From assembly GCA_003235365.1 (NCBI GenBank), contig QJWJ01000030.1, forward strand, positions 1-64,000: a DNA stretch of 64,000 bases, read 5' to 3'. This DNA is from Deltaproteobacteria bacterium. GTDB taxonomy: Bacteria; Myxococcota_A; Polyangia; Polyangiales; Polyangiaceae. This document shows positions 52,760 to 60,742 of the stretch, piece after piece. The position numbers were made by a program, and so were the translations under genes. Below the pieces are notes generated by a model. That model was not told where the DNA came from. It worked only from the letters and a program-made list of their open reading frames with translations, and made no database searches. Each line of letters begins with the position of its first letter. Within the stretch, counting starts at the first letter, position 1.

Positions 52760-53794
52760 TCAGCGCAGGAAGACGCCGTCGGCGAGAGGATCGCTCGGGT
52801 CGATCAAGAACTCGTGGCGCCCGGTGATGAACGCACTGCCCGTGACTTCCGGCACGATGGCGGCAAGCGAGCCCACTGTGGTGGTTTCGACTGCCCGAAC
52901 GTCGAAGCGGCTACGAATGATGCTTTCGATGGTCATCGTCTGCCCGAGTTGCACTTCACCCCGGGCGAAGTGAATTGCCGCGCGCCCGCTCACTCCGGTC
53001 CCCGTCGGGCTGCGGTCGACCTCTCCGTCGGCGAAGATGCAGACGTTGCGGCTGTGTACGCCGTCCTGTCCCGGCCAGACGAAGATGGTGCCGTACAGGA
53101 AGTTCAAGTCGGCATCGCCCTCGGGGTGAACGATCGGCACCTGATCCATCACGGCGTGTTTGATCCTCATGCCGACGTCGATCAGGGGGCGGGGGGCATC
53201 CGGGGTCAAGCCCAGCGCCGCGCCGTCGACGTACGCGTAGAAGGCGCCGCCGAATGCGATGTCGCAGCACACGTCGCCGAGCTGTGGGACCACGACCGTT
53301 CGCTTCGAGTGCAACAGGAACGAGGGGACGTTCTTGAACGACACGCTTTCGACGCTGCCCGACTCGGCGTTCGCGACGGCCGTGACACGACCCGCGGGAG
53401 TGTCGATGCGCAGGACGTCTTGGTTCGCAACGAGCCCGCAATCGAGGACGACCTTGGTGACGGCAATGATGCCGTGGCCGCACATCGTGCTGTAGCCTTC
53501 GTTGTGTAAGAACAACACGCCGAAATCGCCGTCCGGGGTCACCGGATCCGTCGGCAGGCAACCGTACATGTCTGCATGCCCGCGCGGCTCGAGCATCAAG
53601 GCGCGCCGCAGGTGGTCCTGGTTCTGCCGCATCCAATCGCGTTTGGCGAGCATCGTCGAACCCACGGGCTCGGGGATGCCCGAGGTGATCACCCGAAGCG
53701 GTTCGCCAGCCGTGTGCGCATCGATGGTGGTGATGCGTTGCCAGCCGGCAGGTGCATGCCACTGCGCTCCATCGCGCCTCAGAATTCCAGCCAC
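52760..53794 (-). CDS. trans-3-hydroxy-L-proline dehydratase (proline racemase superfamily)
   Basis: A 344-residue member of the proline racemase fold. The first catalytic residue, C105 in STMCGHG, is present, but the second position is T264 in DRSPTGTG rather than the Cys of racemases and 4-hydroxyproline epimerases. A Cys/Thr pair is the known signature of trans-3-hydroxy-L-proline dehydratases, which release water to give delta1-pyrroline-2-carboxylate. The neighbouring gene encodes the enzyme that would reduce this product, so the assignment is supported both by residues and by context. The two genes overlap by 16 bp. Confidence 0.85.
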   Translation of the reverse strand: MAGILRRDGAQWHAPAGWQRITTIDAHTAGEPLRVITSGIPEPVGSTMLAKRDWMRQNQDHLRRALMLEPRGHADMYGCLPTDPVTPDGDFGVLFLHNEGYSTMCGHGIIAVTKVVLDCGLVANQDVLRIDTPAGRVTAVANAESGSVESVSFKNVPSFLLHSKRTVVVPQLGDVCCDIAFGGAFYAYVDGAALGLTPDAPRPLIDVGMRIKHAVMDQVPIVHPEGDADLNFLYGTIFVWPGQDGVHSRNVCIFADGEVDRSPTGTGVSGRAAIHFARGEVQLGQTMTIESIIRSRFDVRAVETTTVGSLAAIVPEVTGSAFITGRHEFLIDPSDPLADGVFLR

Positions 53795-54756
53795 GTGCCT
53801 CGACCTTCCCGTTCAGCCGCCGCCAGTGCCAGCTGGGCGATGGCGACGTCCTGGACGGCGTTGCCCACCGACTTGTAGAACGTCAACTCGTCGTCTGAGC
53901 GCCGACCGGGCGCCGTGCCTGCGGCGACCGCCCCCAGCTCCGTCCACTGCGCCGCACTCGTAATGCCCGCGTCGATGCCGTGCAGCAGCTCTCCTGCTTC
54001 CTGCAAGACGCCCGGTACCGAATCGACGAAGATCCGCGAGTTGCCGATGACCACTTCGTCGACCTCGCGCATCGCGCGGGTGATGCTGCCGATGGCCGTC
54101 ACGTGGGCTCCCGGTTGCAGATCGGCGCCATCGAACACCGGTGTGGACGAGCTCGTCGTGGCCACGACCACGTCGGCCTGCGACACAGCGTCATGTGGGC
54201 TGGACGCGACGCGAAGCTGGGCACGGGTTCGAGGCTGCATCTGCTCGACGAGCCGCTGTGCGTGGCTAGCCGTCGGGCAATGGACGGCGATCTGTTCGAG
54301 CTGTCGCGCCGTGTCCATCGCTTCGAGCTGCAATGGCGCTTGTCCACCCGCTCCGATCAGCGCCCCCACGCGCGCATCCCGTCTCGCCAGCAGGTCGATC
54401 GACGCACACGTGCCGGCGCCGGTACGGAGCGCGGTGAGGTACGTTCCATCGCACAGTGCCAACGGTTCGCCGGTGCTCGGATCCAACACCAACACGAAAC
54501 CGATGATGGTCGGCAACCCGCGTTCCCGATTGTTGGGAAACACCGACACGACCTTCGCAGCCAAGCCCTGTCCCGGGACGTGGGCTCCCATGATGAGGGT
54601 CTTGCCGGCGGCATCGGCCACGTCGACGTGCACCCGGGGCGCCGCGCTCGCGCGTCCGCCCGACAGTTCGGCGAAGGCTGCTTTCATCGCTTCGCTCGCC
54701 TGCGCCATGGGCACGAGGCCCGTCAGCTGCGCCGCGCTCAGGACCAGCACTTTCAC
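53779..54756 (-). CDS. Ornithine cyclodeaminase/mu-crystallin family, probable delta1-pyrroline-2-carboxylate reductase
   Basis: A 325-residue NAD(P)H-dependent enzyme of the OCD/mu-crystallin family. It has the substrate-binding block around KVVSVFPNNRERGLPT, LCDGTYLTALRTGAGT, and the nucleotide-binding GALIGAGGQA. GTG 54756 gives the normal KVLVLSAAQ start; the longer frame from 54855 adds 33 unlikely residues. In the 3-hydroxyproline pathway this family reduces delta1-pyrroline-2-carboxylate to L-proline, which fits the downstream dehydratase. Alternative activities of the family (ornithine cyclodeaminase, alanine dehydrogenase) are less likely in this context. Confidence 0.8.
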   Translation of the reverse strand: MKVLVLSAAQLTGLVPMAQASEAMKAAFAELSGGRASAAPRVHVDVADAAGKTLIMGAHVPGQGLAAKVVSVFPNNRERGLPTIIGFVLVLDPSTGEPLALCDGTYLTALRTGAGTCASIDLLARRDARVGALIGAGGQAPLQLEAMDTARQLEQIAVHCPTASHAQRLVEQMQPRTRAQLRVASSPHDAVSQADVVVATTSSSTPVFDGADLQPGAHVTAIGSITRAMREVDEVVIGNSRIFVDSVPGVLQEAGELLHGIDAGITSAAQWTELGAVAAGTAPGRRSDDELTFYKSVGNAVQDVAIAQLALAAAEREGRGTWLEF

Positions 54757-55165
54757 GGGAGGCGAGTAGATCACATCGGCGTTGAGTCGACAAGTGGCCT
54801 TGGGTTCCACGTCGTTCTTCGGGGGAGCCACGACGATCACCGGCAAGCGCCCCATGGGGGCGTCGTTCAGCGGCGCGCGGACTGAGCCATCGAACTCGCA
54901 CCTGACCGGTGGGATGTGGCGCCTCCGATTCGCCTCGCAGCAAGCGCTTGGGTTCGCTCACGAGAGGCCTGGTTCTACCCAACGAATTGTCAAGCGACGC
55001 CTGTCGCTGGCGAAGTCGGTGAAACTCCAATTGGGTTAGACTGCGGGGCTCAGGCTTAACCTGAGACTATCAGGTTCGTCGAACCGTCACGCAGTCTAAG
55101 TAGGTCTACGTTTGTTGCAGACGGGAGGAACCTTCATGGTGTGTGCTTGACAGCGTATCTTGTCG
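54757..55165. other. Intergenic region at the start of the accessory stretch
   Basis: No gene supported. It contains the nested inverted repeat at 55036-55099 and leads into the recombinase remnant. Confidence 0.5.
55036..55099. other. Nested inverted repeats (cruciform-like)
   Basis: Outer arms TTAGACTGCG (55036-55045) and CGCAGTCTAA (55090-55099) are exact complements; inside them AACCTGA (55058-55064) and TCAGGTT (55070-55076) form a second 7-bp stem with a 5-nt loop. It lies 66 bp before the recombinase remnant and could be the remains of a recombination or attachment site. Confidence 0.6.
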
Positions 55166-55422
55166 ATGGCGACCCTGATGTTGGAGAACGGCGCGGACAT
55201 CCGGCACTTCCAGGAGATGCTGGGTCATGCGGAGCTATCGACGACGCAGATTTACACCCAGGTGTCGATTCGGCGTTTGAAGGCTGTGCATGCTGTGACC
55301 TACCCGCCTCGCGGGAGCTACGGCCGCTGAAGAAGACCGACGCGAGTGAGCCTCCCCTGAGCGAGGACGAGTTGCGGCAGCAGCTCGTGGCGGAGGTCGA
55401 AGCGGAGATGGCGTCGTCGTGA
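55166..55422 (+). pseudogene. Tyrosine recombinase (integrase) C-terminal remnant
   Basis: Reading from 55166, [20 protein letters not shown], then [13 protein letters not shown] with the Tyr nucleophile and [14 protein letters not shown] match the C-terminus of site-specific tyrosine recombinases. The residues before it (the usual FRH..AT box) are absent because the frame is closed by a TGA at 55148-55150. After TGA at 55328-55330 the typical acidic tail ([20 protein letters not shown]) continues in another frame to 55422. So the gene is truncated upstream and frameshifted near 55320; it cannot make an active enzyme. It marks a past integration event. Confidence 0.75.
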
Positions 55423-55665
55423 GCGACCTTTCACGAACGCGCTGCGCGGTCACGCCGGCTAACCCAGCGCTGGGCCAGACGGGGCCGTGGGCGGCGCGGA
55501 AGCGCGGGCAGTGGCGTAAGGCGGCGAATTCTCGGCGTGGAGCGCGCCGCTCGCGCGCGTGCCCCTGGCCCTCCCACGCGCTCGCAGGGGCGGAAATACC
55601 CCGGTGGGGAGCGGCCGATGACGAGCACGTCGATGATGGCCAAGCAATATGGTAACTTGCCCACC

Positions 55666-55905
55666 ATGCACGCGCTCAAAGCCCGCGTTGAAAACGGTCG
55701 CTACGTCATCGACGAACCCGCACAGCTCCCCGAGGGAGCCGAGGTGCAACTGCAAGTCGTCGATGGTGATGATCTGGACCCTGAAGAGCGAGCGCAGCTG
55801 CACGCAGCGATCGAAGAGGGTCTGGACGATTCCGAAGCAGACCGAGTGATCAGCGCAGAAGAATCCTTGGCCGAGCTGCGAGCGCTACGGTGCGGGTCGA
55901 AGTAA
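55666..55905 (+). CDS. Antitoxin-like protein of a type II toxin-antitoxin pair
   Basis: A 79-residue acidic protein. The N-terminus, HALKARVENGRYVIDEP and LPEGAEVQL, resembles AF2212/DUF104-type antitoxins (an extended strand plus loop for DNA binding), and the C-terminal helix EERAQLHAAIEEGLDDSEA with SAEESLAELRAL resembles ParD-type antitoxins that wrap the toxin. TAACTT (55653-55658) lies 7 nt before the ATG and no SD fits. The next gene overlaps by 16 bp in the +1 frame and encodes the truncated toxin. Longer starts upstream are possible but the added residues are Arg/Pro-rich. Confidence 0.65.
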   Translation: MHALKARVENGRYVIDEPAQLPEGAEVQLQVVDGDDLDPEERAQLHAAIEEGLDDSEADRVISAEESLAELRALRCGSK

Positions 55906-56027
55906 CCAAACGCGCTCAGCGAGAGGTCAATCGACTGGGGCGGTGGTGGTTGGAAAACCGCGACAAGGCTCCTGAGCTTTTCGAGGAGGAGCTCAGCGCC
56001 GCCTACTTTCAAAAATGGTTGAGCTAA
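55890..56027 (+). pseudogene. Truncated ParE/RelE-like toxin
   Basis: Starting with GTG inside the antitoxin gene, the frame reads RVEVTKRAQREVNRLGRWWL, ENRDKAPELFEEELSAAYF and stops after 45 codons. This is the N-terminal helix-hairpin of RelE/ParE-family toxins, which are normally 90-100 residues; the C-terminal half with the active or gyrase-binding site is missing. Thus only the antitoxin and half a toxin remain. Confidence 0.6.
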
Positions 56028-56062
56028 GCTGCAAAGGCGCGAAGCCGGGCGGAGCCTGACGA

Positions 56063-56103
56063 ACAAGGGCGAGTGATGGTCACAGATGACCGCTCGCCTT
56101 TGT
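56063..56103 (+). terminator. Intrinsic-terminator-like hairpin after the toxin remnant
   Basis: ACAAGGGCGAG (56063-56073) pairs with CTCGCCTTTGT (56093-56103), 11 bp with one G-T pair; inside, GGTC (56078-56081) and GACC (56088-56091) extend the stem. A short T-rich end (TTTGT) is included in the 3' arm. It is a probable terminator of the toxin-antitoxin transcript. Confidence 0.5.
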
Positions 56104-57374
56104 CAGCTTCAGCGTCCACTAGTACTCAGATGAGCTTCGCCGAGGTGTTCTGGCGCTGCCTGCGGAGCCCGATTGGGGACCGTCGCGTGTCAGCAAAGCG
56201 GTGGAGCTCGCGAGTTCGATCATCTACCGGTTGTCCAAACTCGAGCGGCCGCGCGGATTGAAACGTGCGGAGACTGCGGGGCTGGCCAAGGTCGAGGTGG
56301 TCGCGAGTACTGCCGCTGTGAGGTCGTTTGTTGTCGAGTTCCCCCGCCCGCGACCTGGAGGCGATGTGCCACGTAGTCTGCTGTGTCGCTCGGTGTCGCC
56401 TCGCCGAGGTGCAAGGCGCGTGTGGATGCGTGACCACAACGAGCGGTTCTCGCGGAGTTGCAGGCGGTTCGACGGTTCGGTATTTCAGGCATCCGGACCA
56501 GCACGATGGACTACAGCGCTCGACTGTCCCACTCGTAGTTGGCCAGGAGGTGCAGATGGTCGAGCACGTCTTGGTGGACCCACTTGTCCGCGTCCCGCTG
56601 GCGAGACGGGATCGCGAAGCCGTACAGGAAGCGCAGGCGAGGGTTCCAGCAGTCACAGCCCAACCACCACAGGCTCAGTCGAACGCCGTGCGCTTCACGG
56701 CACAGACTGCCCAAAGCGTCGGGAAACCCGGCAATCTGTTCTTCGTCCGTCATTCGTGCTGCGGGGCGTCGGCGGTGGAAGCCGTGGGTGGTCTCGTTCA
56801 TCCAGCGGCGCATCGTCGTGCTGAGTACTACGAATCTTCACGCCGCCGCAATCGACGCGGATCGCAGATGTCCGCGCCGCGACGTCGCGGCAGGGAACCC
56901 ATTGCGCAACTCATCCAGCAGGGGCATTGACCACGTACTGGTTGTCGCTATGCCGCGTGGGGGGCCACTGTGTACTGAGCGCCCCAACTCAAAGTGATTC
57001 CGGAGACCAAGACGGAGGTTCATCGCCGAAACCCAGAAGCGCTCGCAACAGTGCAGGGCGAACCGCCAAAGCGCCAAGACCGCCAAACGAGACAACCTCA
57101 ACGGGTCTGTGCTTCTGCATGCATCCGACGCGTTGCAGCAGCTGAGATTTCTGGCGATCTCGGTGCCGTGCGGTTCAGAAGAAGAAGCAACCTCTGCAAT
57201 TCGACCCGCCAAGGCCAACGGCTCTGAGCGTAGTCCTCGTCGGCGAGGATGATCCTGTGGAGTGCCTCAGTTCGACGTGATGATAACTTTTGAGGCGCAC
57301 GTGTGGTGCTTGGGAGAAAACACGGGCTGGTGCGTTTCACCGAGCAAATGGTCGAGTTTATCAATGGTGGGTGC
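56104..57374. other. Accessory stretch without recognisable genes
   Basis: About 1.3 kb. A forward frame from 56123 gives DELRRGVLALPAEPDWG and ELASSIIYRLSKLERPRG, coding-like but unrecognised and without a clear start; the reverse-strand hypothetical at 56511-56813 is listed separately. Around 57060 there is a run of GCCAAGACCGCCAAACG-type near-repeats that produce spurious open frames. No transposase or phage gene was identified. Confidence 0.4.
56511..56813 (-). CDS. Small hypothetical protein
   Basis: A 100-residue ORF (80 residues if Met at 56753 is used). Its codons have a high-G/C third position, like genuine genes of the window and unlike the neighbouring open frames. The sequence contains RLSLWWLGCDCWNPRLRF and KWVHQDVLDHLHLL, rich in Trp, His and Cys. 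No SD is seen. I do not recognise it. It lies in the accessory stretch between the toxin remnant and the ORFan at 57436. Confidence 0.35.
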   Translation of the reverse strand: MRRWMNETTHGFHRRRPAARMTDEEQIAGFPDALGSLCREAHGVRLSLWWLGCDCWNPRLRFLYGFAIPSRQRDADKWVHQDVLDHLHLLANYEWDSRAL

Positions 57375-57403
57375 TTGATCGCATTTCTTTGCACTGGTAT
57401 CTG
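57375..57403 (+). promoter_or_regulatory. Putative promoter of the gene at 57436
   Basis: TTGATC (57375-57380) and TATCTG (57398-57403) are 17 nt apart, in an AT-richer part of the accessory stretch, with 32 nt to the ATG that carries its own SD. Confidence 0.35.
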
Positions 57404-57435
57404 ATGCGCCTCGTTCATCGAAAGGAAGGGGGATC

Positions 57436-58101
57436 ATGGCATCTCAAAGCATGGAGTTTACTCGACGTCAGGTTTCGCGCATCAAGGCTACGGCGCAGGC
57501 GGCACTCGCAACCGAGGGTGAATACATCGCGCTCGCAATTCTCGCGCCGGAGATGATCGCCCAGTGCGATGCTTTCACCGTGGCTGATGACGCGGTGTTG
57601 GCGGCGGAGGAAGTTGCGAAGAGGGAAGGGGTGGAGAGCGCCGTCGCGTTGAAAGCGTTGAGCTCTGTATACGATCAGATGCGTGAAGTGACTGCCGGCA
57701 AGCTCGGTATCAGTTACGAGGCGGCTTCGCAGTTTCGAACCCCGGACGACTTGCTCAATGTCGCCGAGGATCTCGAGAACACGCTGGGCAGAGCCGATCC
57801 TCAGTGGGCGGCGCCGGTTTTGGCAAGTTACAGCCCAGTGTTGGAAGCCGCGGAAAAAGAGTACACGGAGAGCGCAGGGGCTCTCAAGAACCTGCAGGAC
57901 ACAGTCATCAAGCGCGAGCAGGCCGAAGGCCAACTGCGTCCAGTGCTCGTTCGCTTCCGTCGCGCGGTACGCGCGACATTTGGCTCGCGAGCGCGGCAAT
58001 ACCGCGAGATACTCGACCGCCGCGGCCGTGCTGGCGCTCCGGAGGATCCCGCCGACGACGGCAATGCCCCGAGCTCGGGGAACTCCGGACCCACCCCCTG
58101 A
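57436..58101 (+). CDS. Hypothetical alpha-helical protein
   Basis: A 221-residue protein of unknown family. GGAAGGGGG is 3-11 nt before the ATG, a good SD. The sequence is almost entirely helical, with regular heptad-like spacing of Ala, Leu, Val and charged residues (for example AEEVAKREGVESAVALKAL and VLEAAEKEYTESAGALKNL), and ends in a basic helix and a Pro/Gly/Ser-rich tail. No signal peptide or membrane segment is seen. Its promoter is AT-richer than neighbouring DNA. It sits alone in the accessory stretch and is likely to be strain-specific. Confidence 0.6.
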   Translation: MASQSMEFTRRQVSRIKATAQAALATEGEYIALAILAPEMIAQCDAFTVADDAVLAAEEVAKREGVESAVALKALSSVYDQMREVTAGKLGISYEAASQFRTPDDLLNVAEDLENTLGRADPQWAAPVLASYSPVLEAAEKEYTESAGALKNLQDTVIKREQAEGQLRPVLVRFRRAVRATFGSRARQYREILDRRGRAGAPEDPADDGNAPSSGNSGPTP

Positions 58102-59026
58102 CCGTCGACGTCAACCTGATCGCAGATCTGGGAGCCATCGCGAACGCGGGCCAACCGCTGCTGGCGTCGCGGCGGCTGGGGGACACCCCGGTGGGAAACG
58201 CCGGGAGACACTGTCCGTGACGCGTCGGCGTTCGTTCCGCAATCGCCGGCACGCCTCTGCAAGACGTACGCGGCCTTCATCCGAAAGCGGGGTACCGTGA
58301 AACACCTTGCGGCACGGCTCACACGAACCGCAGTTGAGTTCGTAGGTTGCCGGCGCGCGTCACACGCTTCGCGGCGCGGCTCCCACAAACCGCAGCTCGA
58401 GCCGGGCAATTCGCGGCGAGGCCCGTACAGACTGCAGCTGAGCTCGTACAAACCGAATCCGGCCCCGTATACAGTGCAGCTGAGCTCGTACAAATCGAAT
58501 CCGGCCCCGTACAGAGTGCAGCTGAGCTCGTACAAACGGGATCGGGCGCCGTATCCGACACGGCGGGGTTCAAGCGCGCTGCGGGCTGTAGTGCCAATCC
58601 TGGGCGTGCCATGAGCTGCCGCTGCCGCTCCGTCGTTCGGCCTCACCCCGACCAAGATCGTGCAGCGGTTCAGTTGCGCATGCCCGATGATCTGTTTGCA
58701 AGGAGCGGGTTCGAGCGTCAGGTTCAGGCCATCGATGCGTGCATAGCGGACGCCTGGATGGCTCTGTGGATCGGCATGGGTTCACACACGACGCGAAGAC
58801 GGCCCGGGCGCAGTGCAACCGTGCTCGCACGGTGGCACACGCTGCGAACCGAGCCGAAGCGGTGAGCGCTTGCCGTTACGCCATGACGGCGAACTTGGTG
58901 GCGTCACGTTTGCGTTGTCGCGGCCTCGAAGGTGCTGAGGCGGCTCCCGCAGTCGTACCCGCAGCAGGAGTTGCGACTGGAGACGTTGGACGCGACTTTC
59001 GCCGAACGAGAGCCCTGTGCACTTCC
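58102..59026. other. Intergenic accessory region with a 42-bp tandem repeat
   Basis: About 0.9 kb with no confident gene. Several frames remain open across the repeat because its unit is a multiple of three. The segment after the repeat (58610-58870) has a forward frame reading MPDDLFARSGFERQVQAID, not recognised and with no SD. Confidence 0.4.
58425..58550. repeat. Tandem repeat, three units of 42 bp
   Basis: Units begin at 58425, 58467 and 58509, each starting GTA(C/T)A and sharing the core TGCAGCTGAGCTCGTACAAA. The first two also share CGAATCCGGCCCC and the third has drifted at its end. Degenerate units are visible before them (around 58322 and 58384). The repeat encodes a 14-residue repeat in every frame, for example YRLQLSSYKPNPAP on the + strand. 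Confidence 0.85.
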
Positions 59027-59779
59027 TCAATACAAGTCGAAATCCGCGAACAACGGTAGGTGGTCGGAAGCCGAGCGTGCCAGGCGTGAGCGCCCCACCG
59101 CGTGGTCGCGAATGCTCAACGCTCCGCGGTAGAACAGGCCGTCCAGGGGGCGTACCGGGTAGGCTGCGGGGAACGTGTTGCTCAACGGGCCTGCGCGGTG
59201 AAGGCCGCTGGGCAACAGGTGCTTGGGCCCGAGGCTCCCCCACAGATCGTTCAGGTCGCCGCCGACGATGAGCGGCGTTTGGCTGTGCAAGCGCTTGAAC
59301 GGGTGGCATTCGATGAAGCGTCGCAGTTGCTTGTCGCGTTCGCTGCCTGCCAGCCCGAGGTGCAGGTTGTGCACGACGATCGTCCGTTGGCGACCACTCC
59401 AGCGGGCGCGGACGTGCGCTTGGACGAGGCCACGTTGCTTTCGAAAGCCCACGGTCAGGTCGATGTGCGTGATGTCGAACAACGGCCAACGCGATAGGAT
59501 CAGGTTGCCGTAGCCACCCCGGCGAAACTGGTGTTCCGGGTGAAACGCGGCGTGCCCCGCAAATGCTTCGGTGAGCAGCGAGACTTGGTCATCGTTGCGC
59601 AAGGACGGCATGCCCTTGGCGACCTCTTGAAGTAACGCGATGTCCGGGTCGTAGTAGCGCAGTACGGCGATGATGCGATCGATGTCGTAGCGCCGGTCGA
59701 CTCCGCCGACGCCTTTGTGGATGTTCCAGGTCAGCACCCGAAGCCGTGTGCTGTCGTGAGCGTACTGTTCGTCGTGCAC
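59027..59779 (-). CDS. Endonuclease/exonuclease/phosphatase (EEP) family protein
   Basis: A protein of about 250 residues of the EEP superfamily (metal-dependent phosphodiesterase or nuclease). Motifs: RVLTWNIHKG with the metal-binding Asn, ALLQEV with the catalytic Glu, VVHNLHLGLAG, VGGDLNDLWG with Asp and Asn, and SASDHLPLFADF with the C-terminal Asp-His pair. The frame is open to 59926, but the extra residues are Arg-rich and would cross the promoter of the divergent acyltransferase gene, so GTG 59779 is proposed; the start is uncertain. Substrate could be DNA, a phosphoinositide-like or sphingomyelin-type lipid; nothing here decides it. Confidence 0.8.
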   Translation of the reverse strand: MHDEQYAHDSTRLRVLTWNIHKGVGGVDRRYDIDRIIAVLRYYDPDIALLQEVAKGMPSLRNDDQVSLLTEAFAGHAAFHPEHQFRRGGYGNLILSRWPLFDITHIDLTVGFRKQRGLVQAHVRARWSGRQRTIVVHNLHLGLAGSERDKQLRRFIECHPFKRLHSQTPLIVGGDLNDLWGSLGPKHLLPSGLHRAGPLSNTFPAAYPVRPLDGLFYRGALSIRDHAVGRSRLARSASDHLPLFADFDLY

Positions 59780-59929
59780 GTTTTCGATGGGTCGATGATT
59801 GCCCGGCTTTCGGCAAATCACCAGCGGTGATCGCACGCGCTTGGTGCTTTCGACGCGTCCGCGGGACCTTGCGCGAACAAACCGAAGCGCCAGCGCGTCT
59901 GCGGCGTTTCGCGTCCGGCGCGACAATGG

Positions 59930-59935
59930 TAGACC
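59930..59935 (+). promoter_or_regulatory. Putative -10 element (TAGACC) next to the acyltransferase start
   Basis: TAGACC followed by 6 nt and ATG 59942, with no room for a Shine-Dalgarno sequence. Confidence 0.35.
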
Positions 59936-59941
59936 GGGACC

Positions 59942-60742
59942 ATGTCAGCACTGTCTCGGGAGGTCGAACAGCGCCTGGACCAGCTGCAGGTTCCGTTCAA
60001 CGCCGCAGGTGTGGACCCGTACGGCGTCTCGAAGAAGTACTTGCGAACCGCCGCAACGGCGCTGGGGCACTGTTACCGTACCTACTTCTCGGTGCGCTGT
60101 GGGGGGATCGAAAACGTGCCGACGCAAGGCCGGGCGATGCTGGTGTGTAATCACTCCGGCGGGTATGCGGTCGACGCGTCGATGCTTGCCGCGGCGTGCT
60201 TCTTCGAAATGCAGCCGCCGCGACTGGTGCACGGGATGGCGGACAAGTTCATCGCGCGCCTGCCCTACATGTCGACGTGGGCCGCGCGAGTGGGTCAGCT
60301 CACCGGGTTACCACAGCACGCGCGCCGGTTGCTCGCCGACGAGCGCCTGCTGATGGTATTCCCCGAAGGTACCGCGGGCACCGCCAAGCTGTACAAGCAG
60401 CGGCACGAACTCGTACGCTTCGGGACGGGGTTCGTTCGCTTGGCGCTGGAGATGAAGTGTCCAATCATTCCCGTTGCCGTGCTCGGCGCGGCGGATGCCG
60501 TCCCCACGGTCGCCAACGTTTATTGGTTGGGCAAACTGTTCGGCGTTCCGTACGTGCCGATCACGCCCTACGTGGTGCCATTTCCTCTGCCGGCGCGGCT
60601 CACCATTCGCTTCGGTTTGCCGTTGTCGTTCGAAGGAAACGGTCAAGAGGACGACCGCACGATCTTGGACCTGGTGGATCGTGTCAAAGCCGAGATCCTG
60701 GCGCTACTCGAACTAGGTAAGATTGACGAGAGGCGCCGATGA
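59942..60742 (+). CDS. Lysophospholipid acyltransferase (PlsC-like)
   Basis: A 266-residue acyltransferase that would esterify a lysophospholipid or related acceptor with acyl-CoA or acyl-ACP at the inner membrane. The catalytic block is [11 protein letters not shown] (His-x6-Asp, the HSG variant rather than NHxSxxD), followed by the acceptor-binding [10 protein letters not shown] motif and [10 protein letters not shown]. No N-terminal TM helix is evident. The stop overlaps the ATG of the next gene (ATGA), so the pair is coupled with an atypical short-chain dehydrogenase, suggesting a two-step lipid modification. Confidence 0.85.
   Translation: MSALSREVEQRLDQLQVPFNAAGVDPYGVSKKYLRTAATALGHCYRTYFSVRCGGIENVPTQGRAMLVCNHSGGYAVDASMLAAACFFEMQPPRLVHGMADKFIARLPYMSTWAARVGQLTGLPQHARRLLADERLLMVFPEGTAGTAKLYKQRHELVRFGTGFVRLALEMKCPIIPVAVLGAADAVPTVANVYWLGKLFGVPYVPITPYVVPFPLPARLTIRFGLPLSFEGNGQEDDRTILDLVDRVKAEILALLELGKIDERRR

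Noticed and set aside
55036-55099. Integron attC site next to the recombinase remnant
   Set aside because: The outer arms contain GTTAGAC on the left and GTCTAAG on the right, the reverse order of RYYYAAC...GTTRRRY, and the remnant is not recognisable as an IntI-type integrase.
56838-57218. 126-residue reverse ORF
   Set aside because: Arises over GCCAAGACCGCCAAACG-type near-repeats that give open frames in unrelated genomes; no coding signature.
58425-58550. CRISPR array
   Set aside because: The 42-bp units are contiguous with no unique spacers and there are no cas genes.
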